Shown here one piece after another: positions 6,978-16,200 of a DNA stretch of 30,632 nt. A model generated the notes under the pieces. It worked only from the letters and a program-made list of their open reading frames with translations, made no database searches and was not told the origin of the DNA. This DNA is from DASVDE01 sp035558955 (GTDB taxonomy: Bacteria > Actinomycetota > Thermoleophilia > Solirubrobacterales > 70-9): NCBI GenBank assembly GCA_035558955.1, contig DATMBX010000102.1:1-30632 (forward strand). The letters are read 5' to 3'. The translations under genes and the position numbers were made by a program. Numbering within the stretch: the stretch's first letter is position 1; each line of letters opens with the position of its first letter.

Positions 6978-8153
6978 CTACAAGGAGGCGACCTCGACTA
7001 CGTCGGGCGCAACGTAGAGGCGGCCACCGCTTGCGTCGATCTGATTCGTGCTCTGCAGGATGCCGAGGTCGACCAGGGTGTTGATCGCGTTGATCGCGCC
7101 CTGCCCGGAAAGGGCATATCGCTCCGCAACATCGCCGCGCGAAACGTAGGGGCGTCCCACGAGATCGGCGGCGAGCCGCTCTGAGGTGCCGCGCCTCCCG
7201 GCCTCCTGAACCTTCGTGCGGTATCGCTCCTGCAACGCCACCAAACTCTCAACCTTTCTCTGGGATTCGGTCGCCGAGGCAGCGACACCCTGAGCGAAAA
7301 AGCCGATCCATCGATCCCAGTCCCCGTCGCAGCTCAATTCGAGCAACTGGTCTTGGTATTCGTCGCGCCGACGCTCAAACCAGGGCGAGACGACCAGCAG
7401 TGGCTCGCGAATCAAGGCCTCCCGTAGCAGCTGCACGATGATCAGAAGACGTCCGAGCCTGCCGTTGCCGTCCGAGTAGGGGTGGAGGCACTCGAATTGG
7501 TAGTGGGACATCGCCGCCTGCACCACGGTTGGCAGGTCGGGCGGATTGCCGATCCACTCCAGCATATTGTCGACGCCGCTTTTCAGCTGGTCACCGGGAG
7601 GAGGAGGCACAAAGCGAGCCTCGTCGAAGGCGCTGCCCCGCGATCCGATCACGACGATCCTGTCGCGCAGGCCGCCGACGTCGCTCAGCTCTCCGGCGGT
7701 GCCGCTGACCAGAATTCGCTGGAGTTCGCCCAGCATCCCCAAGGTGATTGCCCGATCTTCAGGCCACGAGAAGGCCAACTCGGCCATCAGTTCGAAGTTG
7801 AGGATCTCTCTCACCTCGACGCTCATGTGCTGCTGGTCGCTCTGGTCCGCTGCCATTACGTCGGCAAAGGGTGCGTAGATACCCTCCAGCGCGCTGGTGC
7901 TCTGCGCCTCCCGACGTAGGGCAGGTCGGCGAAGAAGCGACGGGGCGGGGATCAGCCTGGCGGCGCCATCGAGGCGAGCCAGCGCCGCCGTAGCATTGTT
8001 CACCGCCGTCCAGGTCTGCGTGGATAATGTCAAGGTCGAGGGAAGTGGCTCGGGTAGGAACGCCTGGCCCTCAACCATCTCGTGGGTGACAGGATCGGGT
8101 CCGACGATCGGGATCAGCTGCCCGATCGGGCTCGCGCCGAGGCGGTTGTCCAT
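6978..8153 (-). CDS. Fic family protein (AMP-transferase) with C-terminal winged helix
   Basis: This 391-residue Fic protein has the intact catalytic loop HPYSDGNGRLGR (residues 224-235). That fits HPFxDGNGRxxR with histidine 224 as the base, so it should transfer AMP or another nucleotide moiety to a target hydroxyl. Ahead of the core, TSALEG (residues 86-91) fits the inhibitory (S/T)xxxE(G/N) helix, with E90 expected to block ATP. This is the self-inhibited arrangement with the helix N-terminal to the core (class II). The C-terminal 70 residues (YVSRGDVAERYALSGQGAINAINTLVDLGIL) look like a winged helix-turn-helix. Proteins of this build are often chromosomal orphans with no separate antitoxin; no FicA-like partner is seen. 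The ATG at 8153 has TATAGT 6 nt upstream. An inverted repeat just upstream (8174-8204) may be a binding site for the winged helix. Confidence 0.93.
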   Translation of the reverse strand: MDNRLGASPIGQLIPIVGPDPVTHEMVEGQAFLPEPLPSTLTLSTQTWTAVNNATAALARLDGAARLIPAPSLLRRPALRREAQSTSALEGIYAPFADVMAADQSDQQHMSVEVREILNFELMAELAFSWPEDRAITLGMLGELQRILVSGTAGELSDVGGLRDRIVVIGSRGSAFDEARFVPPPPGDQLKSGVDNMLEWIGNPPDLPTVVQAAMSHYQFECLHPYSDGNGRLGRLLIIVQLLREALIREPLLVVSPWFERRRDEYQDQLLELSCDGDWDRWIGFFAQGVAASATESQRKVESLVALQERYRTKVQEAGRRGTSERLAADLVGRPYVSRGDVAERYALSGQGAINAINTLVDLGILQSTNQIDASGGRLYVAPDVVEVASL

Positions 8154-8159
8154 GACGCA

Positions 8160-8165
8160 ACTATA
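8160..8165 (-). promoter_or_regulatory. -10 hexamer for fic
   Basis: TATAGT on the minus strand ends 6 nt before the ATG at 8153, which predicts a leaderless transcript. Confidence 0.55.
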
Positions 8166-8173
8166 TCGAGGAA

Positions 8174-8211
8174 AACTTGTGTCCTAGCTTCGCCGACACA
8201 AGTTGACTTGG
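8174..8211. promoter_or_regulatory. Operator-like inverted repeat upstream of fic
   Basis: AACTTGTGTC (8174-8183) and GACACAAGTT (8195-8204) are perfect 10-bp inverted repeats with an 11-nt spacer. A third half-site, ACTTG, follows at once, so CAAGTTGACTTG (8200-8211) is itself a palindrome. The array covers the -20 to -45 region of the fic promoter. Binding by the Fic winged helix is an inference. Confidence 0.5.
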
Positions 8212-8222
8212 CACGTCACGTA

Positions 8223-8247
8223 AATCCCCTGCATAGACCCGGGGATT
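8223..8247 (-). terminator. Possible terminator hairpin after the SufT-like gene
   Basis: AATCCCC (8223-8229) and GGGGATT (8241-8247) can pair with an 11-nt loop, about 30 nt downstream of the stop of the minus-strand gene at 8277. No U-run follows. A weak terminator is likely; other roles are possible. Confidence 0.35.
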
Positions 8248-8276
8248 GGAACTCCACCCAACCTAGCCGCTCGGCC

Positions 8277-8594
8277 TCAAAAGCCCAGGGCGAACTTGGC
8301 GTCGTCGGTCATCATCTCCGGCGACCAGGGGGGGTCGAAGATCATCTTCGGGTGTACGGCGTTGACGCCGGGGAGGTCGCCGACGAACTCCTTCATCTGC
8401 TCGGAGACCTGGGGGCCGATCGGGCAGGCCGGGGTCGTCAGGGTGAAGGTTACGTAGACGTCGGAATCCTCGATGTCGACGTCGTAGACGAGGCCGAGGG
8501 AAACGAAGTCGAGCCCCAGCTCGGGATCGATCACCTCTTCGAGGGCCTCGAGCACATCGTCTTCGGTCAGCGCCGTCGTTTCGTTCTCGGACAT
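8277..8594 (-). CDS. MIP18/DUF59 family Fe-S assembly protein (SufT-like)
   Basis: This 105-residue protein is a single DUF59/MIP18 domain. It has LTEDDVLEALEEVIDPELGLDFVSLGLVYDV, the conserved 'V...L..V.DPE.g.div.LGlvydv' start. Later come VTFTLTTPACPIGPQVSEQM, containing the conserved cysteine, and MIFDPPWSPEMM. The family (SufT, PaaD-like and MIP18 proteins) works in assembly or repair of Fe-S clusters in target proteins. The ATG at 8594 is backed by TACCAT on the minus strand (8607-8602), 7 nt upstream. It diverges from the unknown gene at 8636 with 41 bp between starts. No suf genes are in the window, so the usual operon context is missing and its specific client is unknown. IspH and the AddB nuclease nearby are Fe-S proteins, but linkage to them is speculation. 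Confidence 0.9.
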   Translation of the reverse strand: MSENETTALTEDDVLEALEEVIDPELGLDFVSLGLVYDVDIEDSDVYVTFTLTTPACPIGPQVSEQMKEFVGDLPGVNAVHPKMIFDPPWSPEMMTDDAKFALGF

Positions 8595-8601
8595 GGGCCC
8601 A

Positions 8602-8628
8602 ATGGTAGCCGGGCGGCTTGTCTAGGCT
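8602..8628. promoter_or_regulatory. Divergent leaderless promoters
   Basis: TACCAT on the minus strand (8607-8602) lies 7 nt before the ATG at 8594. TAGGCT on the plus strand (8623-8628) lies 7 nt before the GTG at 8636. Both -10 elements fit within a 41-bp intergenic gap. Confidence 0.5.
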
Positions 8629-8635
8629 TCCGCGC

Positions 8636-9040
8636 GTGAGTGCTGAGCGAAGCGACGACGCGGCCCTGCGACGCTCGATCGGGATCGTCTTCTCCGACGG
8701 CGGGCTACTGGCGCTGACCGCTGTGCGTCCCCGCGGTGCCGGTGGGCATGGCGAAGAGGAGGTGGCGGCGGTCGTCTGCGATCCCGACGCGGCGCCGATC
8801 GAGGTCTCCGAAGCTCTGCTTTCGACCGAGTACGGCAAAGACGGGACCCAACAGCGGGTGACGCTGGAGCTGTGGGTCGACGGCGAGGAGGGACAGCCCC
8901 TGCGCGGCGCCGGGACGCTGATCAGCGCCACTGCGGTGCACCGGCCGGGCCTCGATTCACTGGTTGCCTTCTTCCGCTGGTCGGTCGAGGGGCGGGAGGG
9001 CCTCGGCCACTACGAGATCGTGCGACTCGGCGATGCCTGA
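8636..9040 (+). CDS. Conserved-looking protein of unknown function
   Basis: I do not recognise this 134-residue protein. It is soluble and acidic, without signal peptide or membrane segment. The predicted structure is mostly beta: RRSIGIVFSDGGLLALTAVRPRG, then TLELWVDGEEG and SLVAFFRWSVEGREGLGHYEIV. The GTG at 8636 is chosen because TAGGCT lies 7 nt upstream; the TTG at 8618 precedes this hexamer and is unlikely. Its stop region overlaps the start of the HAD hydrolase gene by 8 bp, so the two are probably co-transcribed and translationally coupled. That is the only functional clue. Coding is supported by codon-position GC pattern and by this tight overlap. Confidence 0.7.
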   Translation: MSAERSDDAALRRSIGIVFSDGGLLALTAVRPRGAGGHGEEEVAAVVCDPDAAPIEVSEALLSTEYGKDGTQQRVTLELWVDGEEGQPLRGAGTLISATAVHRPGLDSLVAFFRWSVEGREGLGHYEIVRLGDA

Positions 9041-9686
9041 GCCCGGGAGCCGGATCGAAGCGGTCATTTCCGACTTCGGCGGCGTGCTGACGACGCCGCT
9101 CCTGCAGTCGTTCATGGCCTTCCAGAACGAGACCGGGATCTCAACCGAGACGCTGGGCAAGGCGATGCAGGCGGTCGCCGAAGCCGACGGCGAGAACCCG
9201 CTGTTCGAGCTGGAGCGCGGTGAGATCACCGAGGTCGCCTTCCTGGAGCGGCTGACCGATGGGCTGGAGCCGCTGCTCGGCCATCGCCCGCAGATGCACC
9301 GCTTCAGAGAGATCTACTTCGCCGCCCTCGATCCCAATCCGCCGATGATCGAGCTGATGCGAGAGCTGAAGGCGGCGGGCTACCGGATGGCGATGCTGAC
9401 CAACAACGTGCGCGAGTGGGAGCCGCTGTGGCGCTCCATGCTGCCGGTGGACGAGATCTTCGAGACCGTCGTCGACTCCGGCTTCGTCGGCTGCCGCAAG
9501 CCCGAGCCGCGGATCTACGAGCTGACCCTGGAGCGCATCGGCCTCCCCGCCGAGGCCTGCCTCTTCATCGACGACCTCCCTCATAACTGCGAGGGCGCGC
9601 GCAGGGCCGGCATGAGCGCCGTCCACTTCCGGGACAACGAGCAGGCGATCGGTGAGATCCGCGCCGCGCTCGGCTCAGTTGTCTGA
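9033..9686 (+). CDS. HAD superfamily hydrolase
   Basis: This 217-residue protein has all four HAD motifs in order. Motif I is ISDFGGVLTTP near residue 13, motif II the threonine in MAMLTNNVREW, motif III the lysine in CRKPEPRIYE and motif IV FIDDLPHNCEGAR. The cap domain is helical (residues about 20-90). Motif I reads DFGGV, so the second aspartate of the phosphatase signature DxDxV is glycine. This is seen in a branch related to the N-terminal domains of ACAD10-like and epoxide-hydrolase-like proteins, and catalysis may differ from ordinary phosphatases. The ATG at 9033 gives an 8-bp overlap with the upstream gene and leaves only a few residues before motif I. The 3' end overlaps the convergent unknown gene by 12 bp. 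Substrate is unknown. Confidence 0.9.
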   Translation: MPEPGSRIEAVISDFGGVLTTPLLQSFMAFQNETGISTETLGKAMQAVAEADGENPLFELERGEITEVAFLERLTDGLEPLLGHRPQMHRFREIYFAALDPNPPMIELMRELKAAGYRMAMLTNNVREWEPLWRSMLPVDEIFETVVDSGFVGCRKPEPRIYELTLERIGLPAEACLFIDDLPHNCEGARRAGMSAVHFRDNEQAIGEIRAALGSVV

Positions 9687-10130
9687 GCCGGCGCGGTCCC
9701 AGATGTAGAGCTCGACGGCTTCGACCGCCAGCTCCATCAGGCGGGGCGGGGAAAGCAGGCTGAGGACCAGCTCCAGGGCGTCGTCCTCGGTGACGCCGGC
9801 GTCGACCGCCTCCTCCCCGCGGAAGCCGGCCGCGAGTTTGAGCGCCTCGCGGCGGTGCTCGCCGAGCGAGGGGAAGGCGCCCATCAGGAAGTCGCGGTTG
9901 GGCAGCGGCTGGCCGACCTCCATCGAGCCGTGCCAAGCGGCGAGCATCGAGAGGTCGTGCTCGTCGAGCTCGGAGAGCGCCTTCGCGTAGTGGACCTCCA
10001 GCTCGTCGTCGGGGATCTCGTCGACCCAGGCGCGCACCGACTCGCCGAGAAGCTGGCGACGGGCCTCGCGGCCGACCGAGTCGGCGATCGCGCGAATCGC
10101 GTCGGCTGGGTCTACGAAACAGAGGGCCAT
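9675..10130 (-). CDS. Protein of unknown function
   Basis: This 151-residue protein is not recognised. It is acidic and predicted to be almost entirely alpha-helical (for example DAIRAIADSVGREARRQLL and DDALELVLSLLSPPRLMELAVEAVELYIW). It has no signal peptide or transmembrane segment and only one cysteine. The ATG at 10130 is preceded by TAGATT on the minus strand, 9 nt away, giving at most a very short leader. It is divergent from addB (starts 99 bp apart) and converges on the HAD hydrolase gene with a 12-bp tail overlap. Nothing in the neighbourhood points to a role. Confidence 0.7.
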   Translation of the reverse strand: MALCFVDPADAIRAIADSVGREARRQLLGESVRAWVDEIPDDELEVHYAKALSELDEHDLSMLAAWHGSMEVGQPLPNRDFLMGAFPSLGEHRREALKLAAGFRGEEAVDAGVTEDDALELVLSLLSPPRLMELAVEAVELYIWDRAGSDN

Positions 10131-10216
10131 CTGCCGGTCAATCTAAAGGGGGTGGTAGACGGCAAATCCGACTCAGAGAGCCGCAGTTTGCGGGTGGAGC
10201 GCGCCGGGGCGATCCA

Positions 10217-10222
10217 TAGGGT
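10217..10222 (+). promoter_or_regulatory. -10 hexamer for addB
   Basis: TAGGGT ends 7 nt before the ATG at 10230. This supports a leaderless addBA mRNA and fixes the start, although the frame is open for over 100 codons upstream. Confidence 0.5.
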
Positions 10223-10229
10223 TGGAGCG

Positions 10230-13200
10230 ATGCCGCTGAACCTGATCCACGGCCCCCCCAACTCCGGCCGCATCGGCCTGATCCTCGCGCGCTTCACCGC
10301 GGGGCTCGAACACAACCCGGTCCTCGTCGTGCCCAACATGGACGAGGTATTCCGCATCGAACGGGAGTTGTGCAAGGACGGCGCGGTGCTCGGCGGCTCT
10401 GTGATGACCTTCGGCGCGTTCTTTCGCACCGTGGCGATGGCGGGTGGCGCCCCCCCGGGCGCCGAACTGACTCCGGCCCAGCGCCTGCGGGCGATCTCCG
10501 TCGCGATCGCCGAGCGGCGGCGAGAGCTGGGGCCGCTGCGGAACTCGACCGCACGACCGGGATTCGCCTTCGCCTTCGAACGGCTGCTCGACGAGTTGCA
10601 GGGCGCCGGGCTGGATGCCGAAGCCGTGCAGAGAGGGACGGCGACGCTGGAAGGCTCCGCATACCTCAGCGACATCGCAACCCTTTTCGCCGGCTACACC
10701 GAGGTGCGAGACCGGCTCGGCCGGGTCGATCCGCACCAGATCGCCGGCGAGGCGATCTCGCTGCTGCGCGCCTCGGGCGAGTTCTGGCGGGAGCGGCCGG
10801 TCTTCCTCTACGGCTTCGACGACCTAACCCCGAATGAGTTCGAACTGGTCGCGGCCCTATGCGGGGCCGCCGAGGTGACGATCGCGCTGCCCTATGAAGA
10901 GGGTCACGCAATCCTGCGTCAGCGCGATGCGCTGTTAAACCGGCTGCGCGAGAGAGTTGGCGGCTCCGAAGAAACCCTGCCGGCAGACCCCCGCAACACG
11001 GAAGACCCGCTCCTCTTCCACCTCGAGCGAGGCTTCGGCGCGATCGATGCCGAGAGGTTGCCGCCCGGCGATGGCCTGACCCTGCTGCGCTCGGCCGGTG
11101 AGCGCGGCGAGGCGGAAGCGATCGGCGTCGAGGTCGCGAAGCTGGTAGCCGGGGGCGTAGACCCGGCGGAGATCGCAATCGCCCTGCGCGATCCGGCGCG
11201 GCGCGGGCCGCTCGTCGCCTCGGTGCTCGAGTCCTACGGCATCGCCACCGCGCTGGAGGCGGAGCTGCCGGTCGCCGCAACGGCCGTGGGCGGCGGGTTG
11301 ATCGCCCTGCTCGAGGCCGAGTTCGGAGCGCGGCGGGCGAGCAACCTGCTGCGCTTCCTGCGGGGCCCCTCGGGAGCGCCACCGGGAAAGGTCGACTGGC
11401 TGGAGCGGGCGATTCGCCGCGGCCGGGTGCGAAGCGCCGCGGACGCGCTGGAGCTCTGGCGCGGCGAGGGCGGTGACCTCCCTGCGGATCTGGCGCGGCT
11501 ACGCAAGGCGGCTGGAGGGCCCCCGGCCCACCTCGCCGAGGAGGTCGGCCGGCTGGTCGTGAGGATCGGATCTCGCACGCCGCGAGAGGAACCGGAAACC
11601 GCGACGGCGGTTGCCGGGCTGGAGTCGCGAGCGGCCGCGGCGATATCCAGCGCGCTGTCCGACCTCTGCGAGATGGGCGACCTCGCCCCGCGCCCCGAGG
11701 AGCTGGCCGGGGTACTGGCGGGGATCAGGTTCCGCGCCTGGAGCGGCCCGGTCGGGGGACGGGTGCGGATCGCCGACCCGTACCGCCTGCGCGCCGGGCG
11801 CTTCGACCACGTGCTCGTCGGCTCGCTTCAAGATGGCGAGTTCCCCCGCCACGCCGAGGGCGGCGATCCCTTCCTTTCCGAGCAACAGCGCGGATCGCTC
11901 GGCCTCGACCCGCGCCGCGACACCGACGCCGAGGAGCGCTACCTCTTCTACGCCTGCCTCTCGCTGCCGCGCAAGAGCCTCTTCCTCTCCTACCGGGACA
12001 GCGATGAGAACGGCGCCGCGGAGGCTCGCTCGCCGCTGCTCGACGACGTGCGCCGCATGCTGGCGCCCCCGCCGAGCGGTGAGAGCCCGGACCCCGTCGA
12101 GGAGTCGATCGTGCGCGAGCGGGACCTGACGCGGGTCGTCAGCCCCGTAGCCGAGGCGCCCTCCGAGAACGAGCTGGCGCGCGCGATCGCCGCACACGGG
12201 CACGGCGCCGACCCGCGGGCGCTGCTGGCGATCGCGGAGGCCGACGCCAAGACCGGGGAGCGGATCGAGGCGAGGCTCGGCGCGGCGGCGGTGACGGAGG
12301 CGGCCTCGCGGGCGCCGGGGCCGCTGCGCAACCCCGCGGCGCTCGAGTCGCTCGCCGCCGTCTCCGCCTACGGCGGCACCACTCTGGAGGAGTTCGACGT
12401 TTGCTCCTATCGCTGGTTCGCCGGGCACGAGCTCGACCCACAGCGCCTCGACCCCACCCCGGACCCGCTCGTCCAGGGCGGCCTTATGCACGCGGCGCTC
12501 GACCGTCTCTACAGAGAACGGCCGGGAGGCGACCCACTCCCCCGCCCGGGGTCGCTCGACGCCTGGACCGCGCGCGGGCGGGAACTGGCGACCGCGATCG
12601 CCTCCGAGCGGGAGCTGGGTGGTCACCCGGCCGAGCGGGCGATCGTGCGCCGGGTCGAGCGCCTGCTCGCCCGCTTCCTGGCCGAGGAGGCCCGCCGCGA
12701 GACGGGTGGCTTCGAGCCCTGGCTGCTGGAAGCGGCCTTCGGCGAGCACGAAGACAGCGAGCGCCCGGTGCTCGAGATCGACGACTGGGGGCTGCACGGC
12801 GCGATCGACCGAGTCGATCGGGCGCCCGACGGCCGCGCGCTTGTCCTCGACTACAAGCTGGCGGGATCCGTCACCCCGCGGGAAAAGTTCGAGGAGAAGG
12901 CGAAGCTGCAGCTTCAGCTCTACCTGATCGCCGTCGCCGAGCACTGGGGAGGAGAGCCGGTCGGCGGCCTCTACCATCCGTTGCGGGGAACCTCGGTGCG
13001 GCGCCCTCGCGGCGCAGTGCTCGACGAAGCGGCCGAAGATCTCGGCTCCTACGAGCTTTACCGCAACGATCTGGTCGACCGGGCGGGGCTGGAAGAGTTG
13101 CTCGATGACGCGCGCCGGCGCGCCGGCGCGATCGTCGCGCGGATGCGGGCCGGCGACATCCGCCGCGACCCGGGCCCGCGCAGAGGACTGCGCGATCACG

Positions 13201-13298
13201 ACGTCTGCCCCACCTTCTGCGAGTTCGCCCCGATCTGCCGCCGCGACCGGGCGCCGGCCGGCGAGGAGAACGGCAACGGAATGGAACGGGAGCGATGA
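10230..13298 (+). CDS. addB: AddB-like helicase-nuclease subunit (PD-(D/E)XK nuclease)
   Basis: This 1022-residue protein is the first gene of an AddAB-type pair that resects double-strand breaks for RecA-dependent recombination. The C-terminal RecB-type nuclease is intact: GAIDRVDR (D860) and LDYK (D874, K876). An Fe-S 'staple' is visible as C725 (FDVCSYRWF) plus C993, C997 and C1003 (VCPTFCEFAPICR). The last triplet is spaced Cx3Cx5C, whereas I recall Cx2Cx5C for classical AddB. The N-terminus has a Walker-A-like GPPNSGRI with the lysine replaced by arginine and the Ser/Thr by isoleucine, so ATP hydrolysis here is doubtful. Helicase motifs II-VI are absent, as expected for AddB, which makes it distinct from mycobacterial AdnA. 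addA begins within its last 4 bp (ATGA). Confidence 0.88.
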   Translation: MPLNLIHGPPNSGRIGLILARFTAGLEHNPVLVVPNMDEVFRIERELCKDGAVLGGSVMTFGAFFRTVAMAGGAPPGAELTPAQRLRAISVAIAERRRELGPLRNSTARPGFAFAFERLLDELQGAGLDAEAVQRGTATLEGSAYLSDIATLFAGYTEVRDRLGRVDPHQIAGEAISLLRASGEFWRERPVFLYGFDDLTPNEFELVAALCGAAEVTIALPYEEGHAILRQRDALLNRLRERVGGSEETLPADPRNTEDPLLFHLERGFGAIDAERLPPGDGLTLLRSAGERGEAEAIGVEVAKLVAGGVDPAEIAIALRDPARRGPLVASVLESYGIATALEAELPVAATAVGGGLIALLEAEFGARRASNLLRFLRGPSGAPPGKVDWLERAIRRGRVRSAADALELWRGEGGDLPADLARLRKAAGGPPAHLAEEVGRLVVRIGSRTPREEPETATAVAGLESRAAAAISSALSDLCEMGDLAPRPEELAGVLAGIRFRAWSGPVGGRVRIADPYRLRAGRFDHVLVGSLQDGEFPRHAEGGDPFLSEQQRGSLGLDPRRDTDAEERYLFYACLSLPRKSLFLSYRDSDENGAAEARSPLLDDVRRMLAPPPSGESPDPVEESIVRERDLTRVVSPVAEAPSENELARAIAAHGHGADPRALLAIAEADAKTGERIEARLGAAAVTEAASRAPGPLRNPAALESLAAVSAYGGTTLEEFDVCSYRWFAGHELDPQRLDPTPDPLVQGGLMHAALDRLYRERPGGDPLPRPGSLDAWTARGRELATAIASERELGGHPAERAIVRRVERLLARFLAEEARRETGGFEPWLLEAAFGEHEDSERPVLEIDDWGLHGAIDRVDRAPDGRALVLDYKLAGSVTPREKFEEKAKLQLQLYLIAVAEHWGGEPVGGLYHPLRGTSVRRPRGAVLDEAAEDLGSYELYRNDLVDRAGLEELLDDARRRAGAIVARMRAGDIRRDPGPRRGLRDHDVCPTFCEFAPICRRDRAPAGEENGNGMERER

Positions 13299-16200
13299 GC
13301 GAGCGAATCCCAACCCCCGAGCAGGCGGCGGCGATCGGCACTGCCGGGAGAGACGTGCTGGTGGAAGCGGGCGCCGGCGCCGGCAAGACCGGAGTAATGG
13401 TCGACCGCTATTGCCGTCTCGTCTGCGAAAAGGGATTGCGCCCCGACGCAATCCTCGCCTTCACCTTCACCGACAAGGCAGCGACGGAGCTGCGACAGCG
13501 GATCAGCGCCGAACTGGCCCGTCGCGCAGTCGCGGGCGATCGACGAGCCGGCACTCTGCTGGCCGGGATCGGCGGCGCCTGGGTCACGACCATCCATGGC
13601 TTTTGCAACCGGTTGCTGGCCGGACATCCGGTCGCCGCCGGAATCGACCCACGTTTTCGCGTGCTCGACGCGCCGGAAACGACGCGAGTGGCGCGAGAGG
13701 CTTTCGACGAGGCGCTGGTGGAGTTCATGGTGGAGGGGAGCGAGTCGCGGGAGGAGACGGTCGCCGCCTTTGGCATCGATGTGCTGCGGACGATGGTCAC
13801 GGGCGCCCACGCCGAATTGCGAAGCCGCGGCGTCGCCGCGCCTCGGCTGCCGGAGCCGCCGGCTCCGAAAACGCCCGAGGACAGGGAAGGGGGCGAGGCC
13901 TACCGTCACGTCGCGATCCTGCTGGAGCTGTTCTCCTCGCGCTTCGAGGCGGCGAAGGAGCGACGCGCGGGGATCGACTTCGAAGACCTGCAGATCCTCG
14001 CCACCCGGCTGCTGGAGCGGGCGGAGATCGGCGAGGCATACCGAGCCCGCTTCAGCCACCTGATGGTCGACGAGTTCCAGGACACCAACCGCCTGCAGCT
14101 GCGGTTGATCGAGGCGCTGCGCGGGCCCGGCAGCGAGTTGATGGTCGTCGGCGACGAGTTCCAGTCGATCTACGGCTTCCGCCACGCCGACCTCGACGTC
14201 TTCCGCGAGCGCCGGCTGGCGATGGAGGAGAGCGCCGGCGCCGCGACGATGGAGCTGAGCGGCAACTTCCGCTCCCGGCCCGAGGTGATCGGCGCCGTCA
14301 ACGCGCTCGGCGGCGAGCTTCTCGGCGACTCCTTCAGGCCGCTGCGAGTCGGCGCGCCGCCCTCCGAGCCGGCGCCCCCGGGCGTGGGACCGGCGGTCGA
14401 GCTTCTGCTCACCGCCCGCGACGGCTGGGACGAGGTGGGGATCGATTTGGCGCCGACCGTCGACGGCCGCACCCCGCTCAACTGCCTAGCCGAAGCGCGC
14501 TTCGTCGCCGCGCGACTCGGGGAACTGGCCGACGCGGGGATTCCGCGCGGCGAGATGGTCGTGCTGCTGCGCGCCTTCACCCATCTCGACGCCTACGAGG
14601 ACTCGCTGGAGCGCGCCGGGCTGCGCCCCTATGTGGTCGGCGGACGCGGCTACTGGTCCCAACAGCAGGTTGCCGACGTCTGCGCGCTGCTGGCGACGAT
14701 CGCCAACCCGCTCGACGACCAGGCGCTGTTCGGCGCCCTCGCCTCCCCCGCTTGCGGACTCGCCCCCGACACGCTCTGGCTGCTGCGCGCGGCGGCGGGA
14801 AAGCGGCGGCACGTCTGGCCCGCGGTGGAGCAGGCAATCGGAGTACGCGAGGCGGAGCTGGCCGAGCCGGACCGCCTGACGCAGATCCCCGAGAGTGAGG
14901 TCGCGCTCCTGCGGCGCTTTGCCGAGACGATCGCCGCCCTGCGCGAGCGCGGCACCCGGCTCTCCCTCGCCGGACTGATCGACGCGGCCGTCACCGACAC
15001 CGGCTACGACCTCGCCGTGCTGATGCGCCCCTCCGGCGAAGCGCGCTTCGCCAACGTGCGCAAGCTGATGCGGCTGGCGGCGGAGTTCGAGTCGCGTGAG
15101 GGACGGGACCTGCGCGGGCTGCTCGACTTCCTCGCCACCCGCGCGGAGGTCGATGCCGAGGCGCAGGCCGCGACGGCGGCCGAAGGCCACGACGGAGTGC
15201 GGATCATGACCGTCCACAACGCCAAGGGGCTGGAGTTCGGCGTCGTCGCCGTGCCCGACCTCTCGCGCAGCCTGCTGGCCGGCTCCCGGGCGCCGCTGCT
15301 GACGATCGGCCGCGAGGCGGAGGAGCCGCGGATCGGCATGCAGCTACGCCGGCTCGGCGCCGGCTCGATCAACCTCTACTCTTACGCCGAGCTGTGCGAG
15401 GAGGCGAAGCAGCGCGATTCCGAGGAGGGCCTGCGACTTTTCCACGTGGCGGCGACCCGGGCGCGGGAGCGGCTGATCCTCAGCGGAGTCGTCAAACCGG
15501 AGCCCGGGAGAGAGACGAAGCCCGGCACGCCGGTGATCGAGCGAATCGTCGACGGCTTCGAGATCGACCGCGAGCGCGCCTCCACCATCCCAGCCCCACC
15601 TCCGCAGCCGCGCGACGGTCTGGACGCGACCTTCGCCTCCTCGGAGATCGCCGTCCGGGTCAACCTTCCCTCAGCCCAACGCGGCGCCGAGCTGGCGGCA
15701 ATCAAGCGCGAGGCGGGCGCCGCCCCGAAGCTCGGCAAGGGACCGGCTCCATTGGCTCGGCCGACGCTCCCGACAGCCCCCGTCCGTCCCCTCTCCTACA
15801 CCGCGATATCCGGCCACGAAGAAGACCCCAACGGCTTCCGGGTCGAGGGCGAAACGCCGGGTCGCGAAGAGGGGGCCACGCGTGGAATCGCCGTGCACTC
15901 CCTGCTCGAGTGGAGCCAGGCCAACGGCTGGCTACCGCCCCTACCTGAGCCGGCACGCCGCTTCGCGACCGCCGCCGGACTCGACCCCGATACCGGCGCA
16001 ACGGACGCGCTGAAGGCGGTCCAAGCCTGGCTCGAATCCGACTTCTTCGCCGAGCGGATTCGGGGTGCGAAGCGCGCTCGCGCCGAGGTCCCGATTCTTC
16101 TCTCCCTGGCGGGCACCGTCTTGCGCGGCTCGATCGACCTCTTGGTCGAAGACGACGACCGCCCGCCGCTGATCGTCGATTACAAGACCGACCGCCTCGG

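Noticed and set aside
6978..8153. Fic as half of a Fic/antitoxin (FicA/VbhA-like) toxin pair
   Set aside because: The inhibitory (S/T)xxxE(G/N) motif is in the same protein, and no small partner gene is adjacent.
8205..8276. Possible tRNA or tmRNA remnant (AATCCCC...GGGGATT and a GTTCCAATCC-like stretch)
   Set aside because: No cloverleaf, anticodon arm or acceptor stem can be formed. A weak hairpin explains the dyad.
11499..13451. 650-codon minus-strand open frame opposite addB
   Set aside because: Antisense shadow with no motif; the addB nuclease and cysteine motifs are clear on the plus strand.
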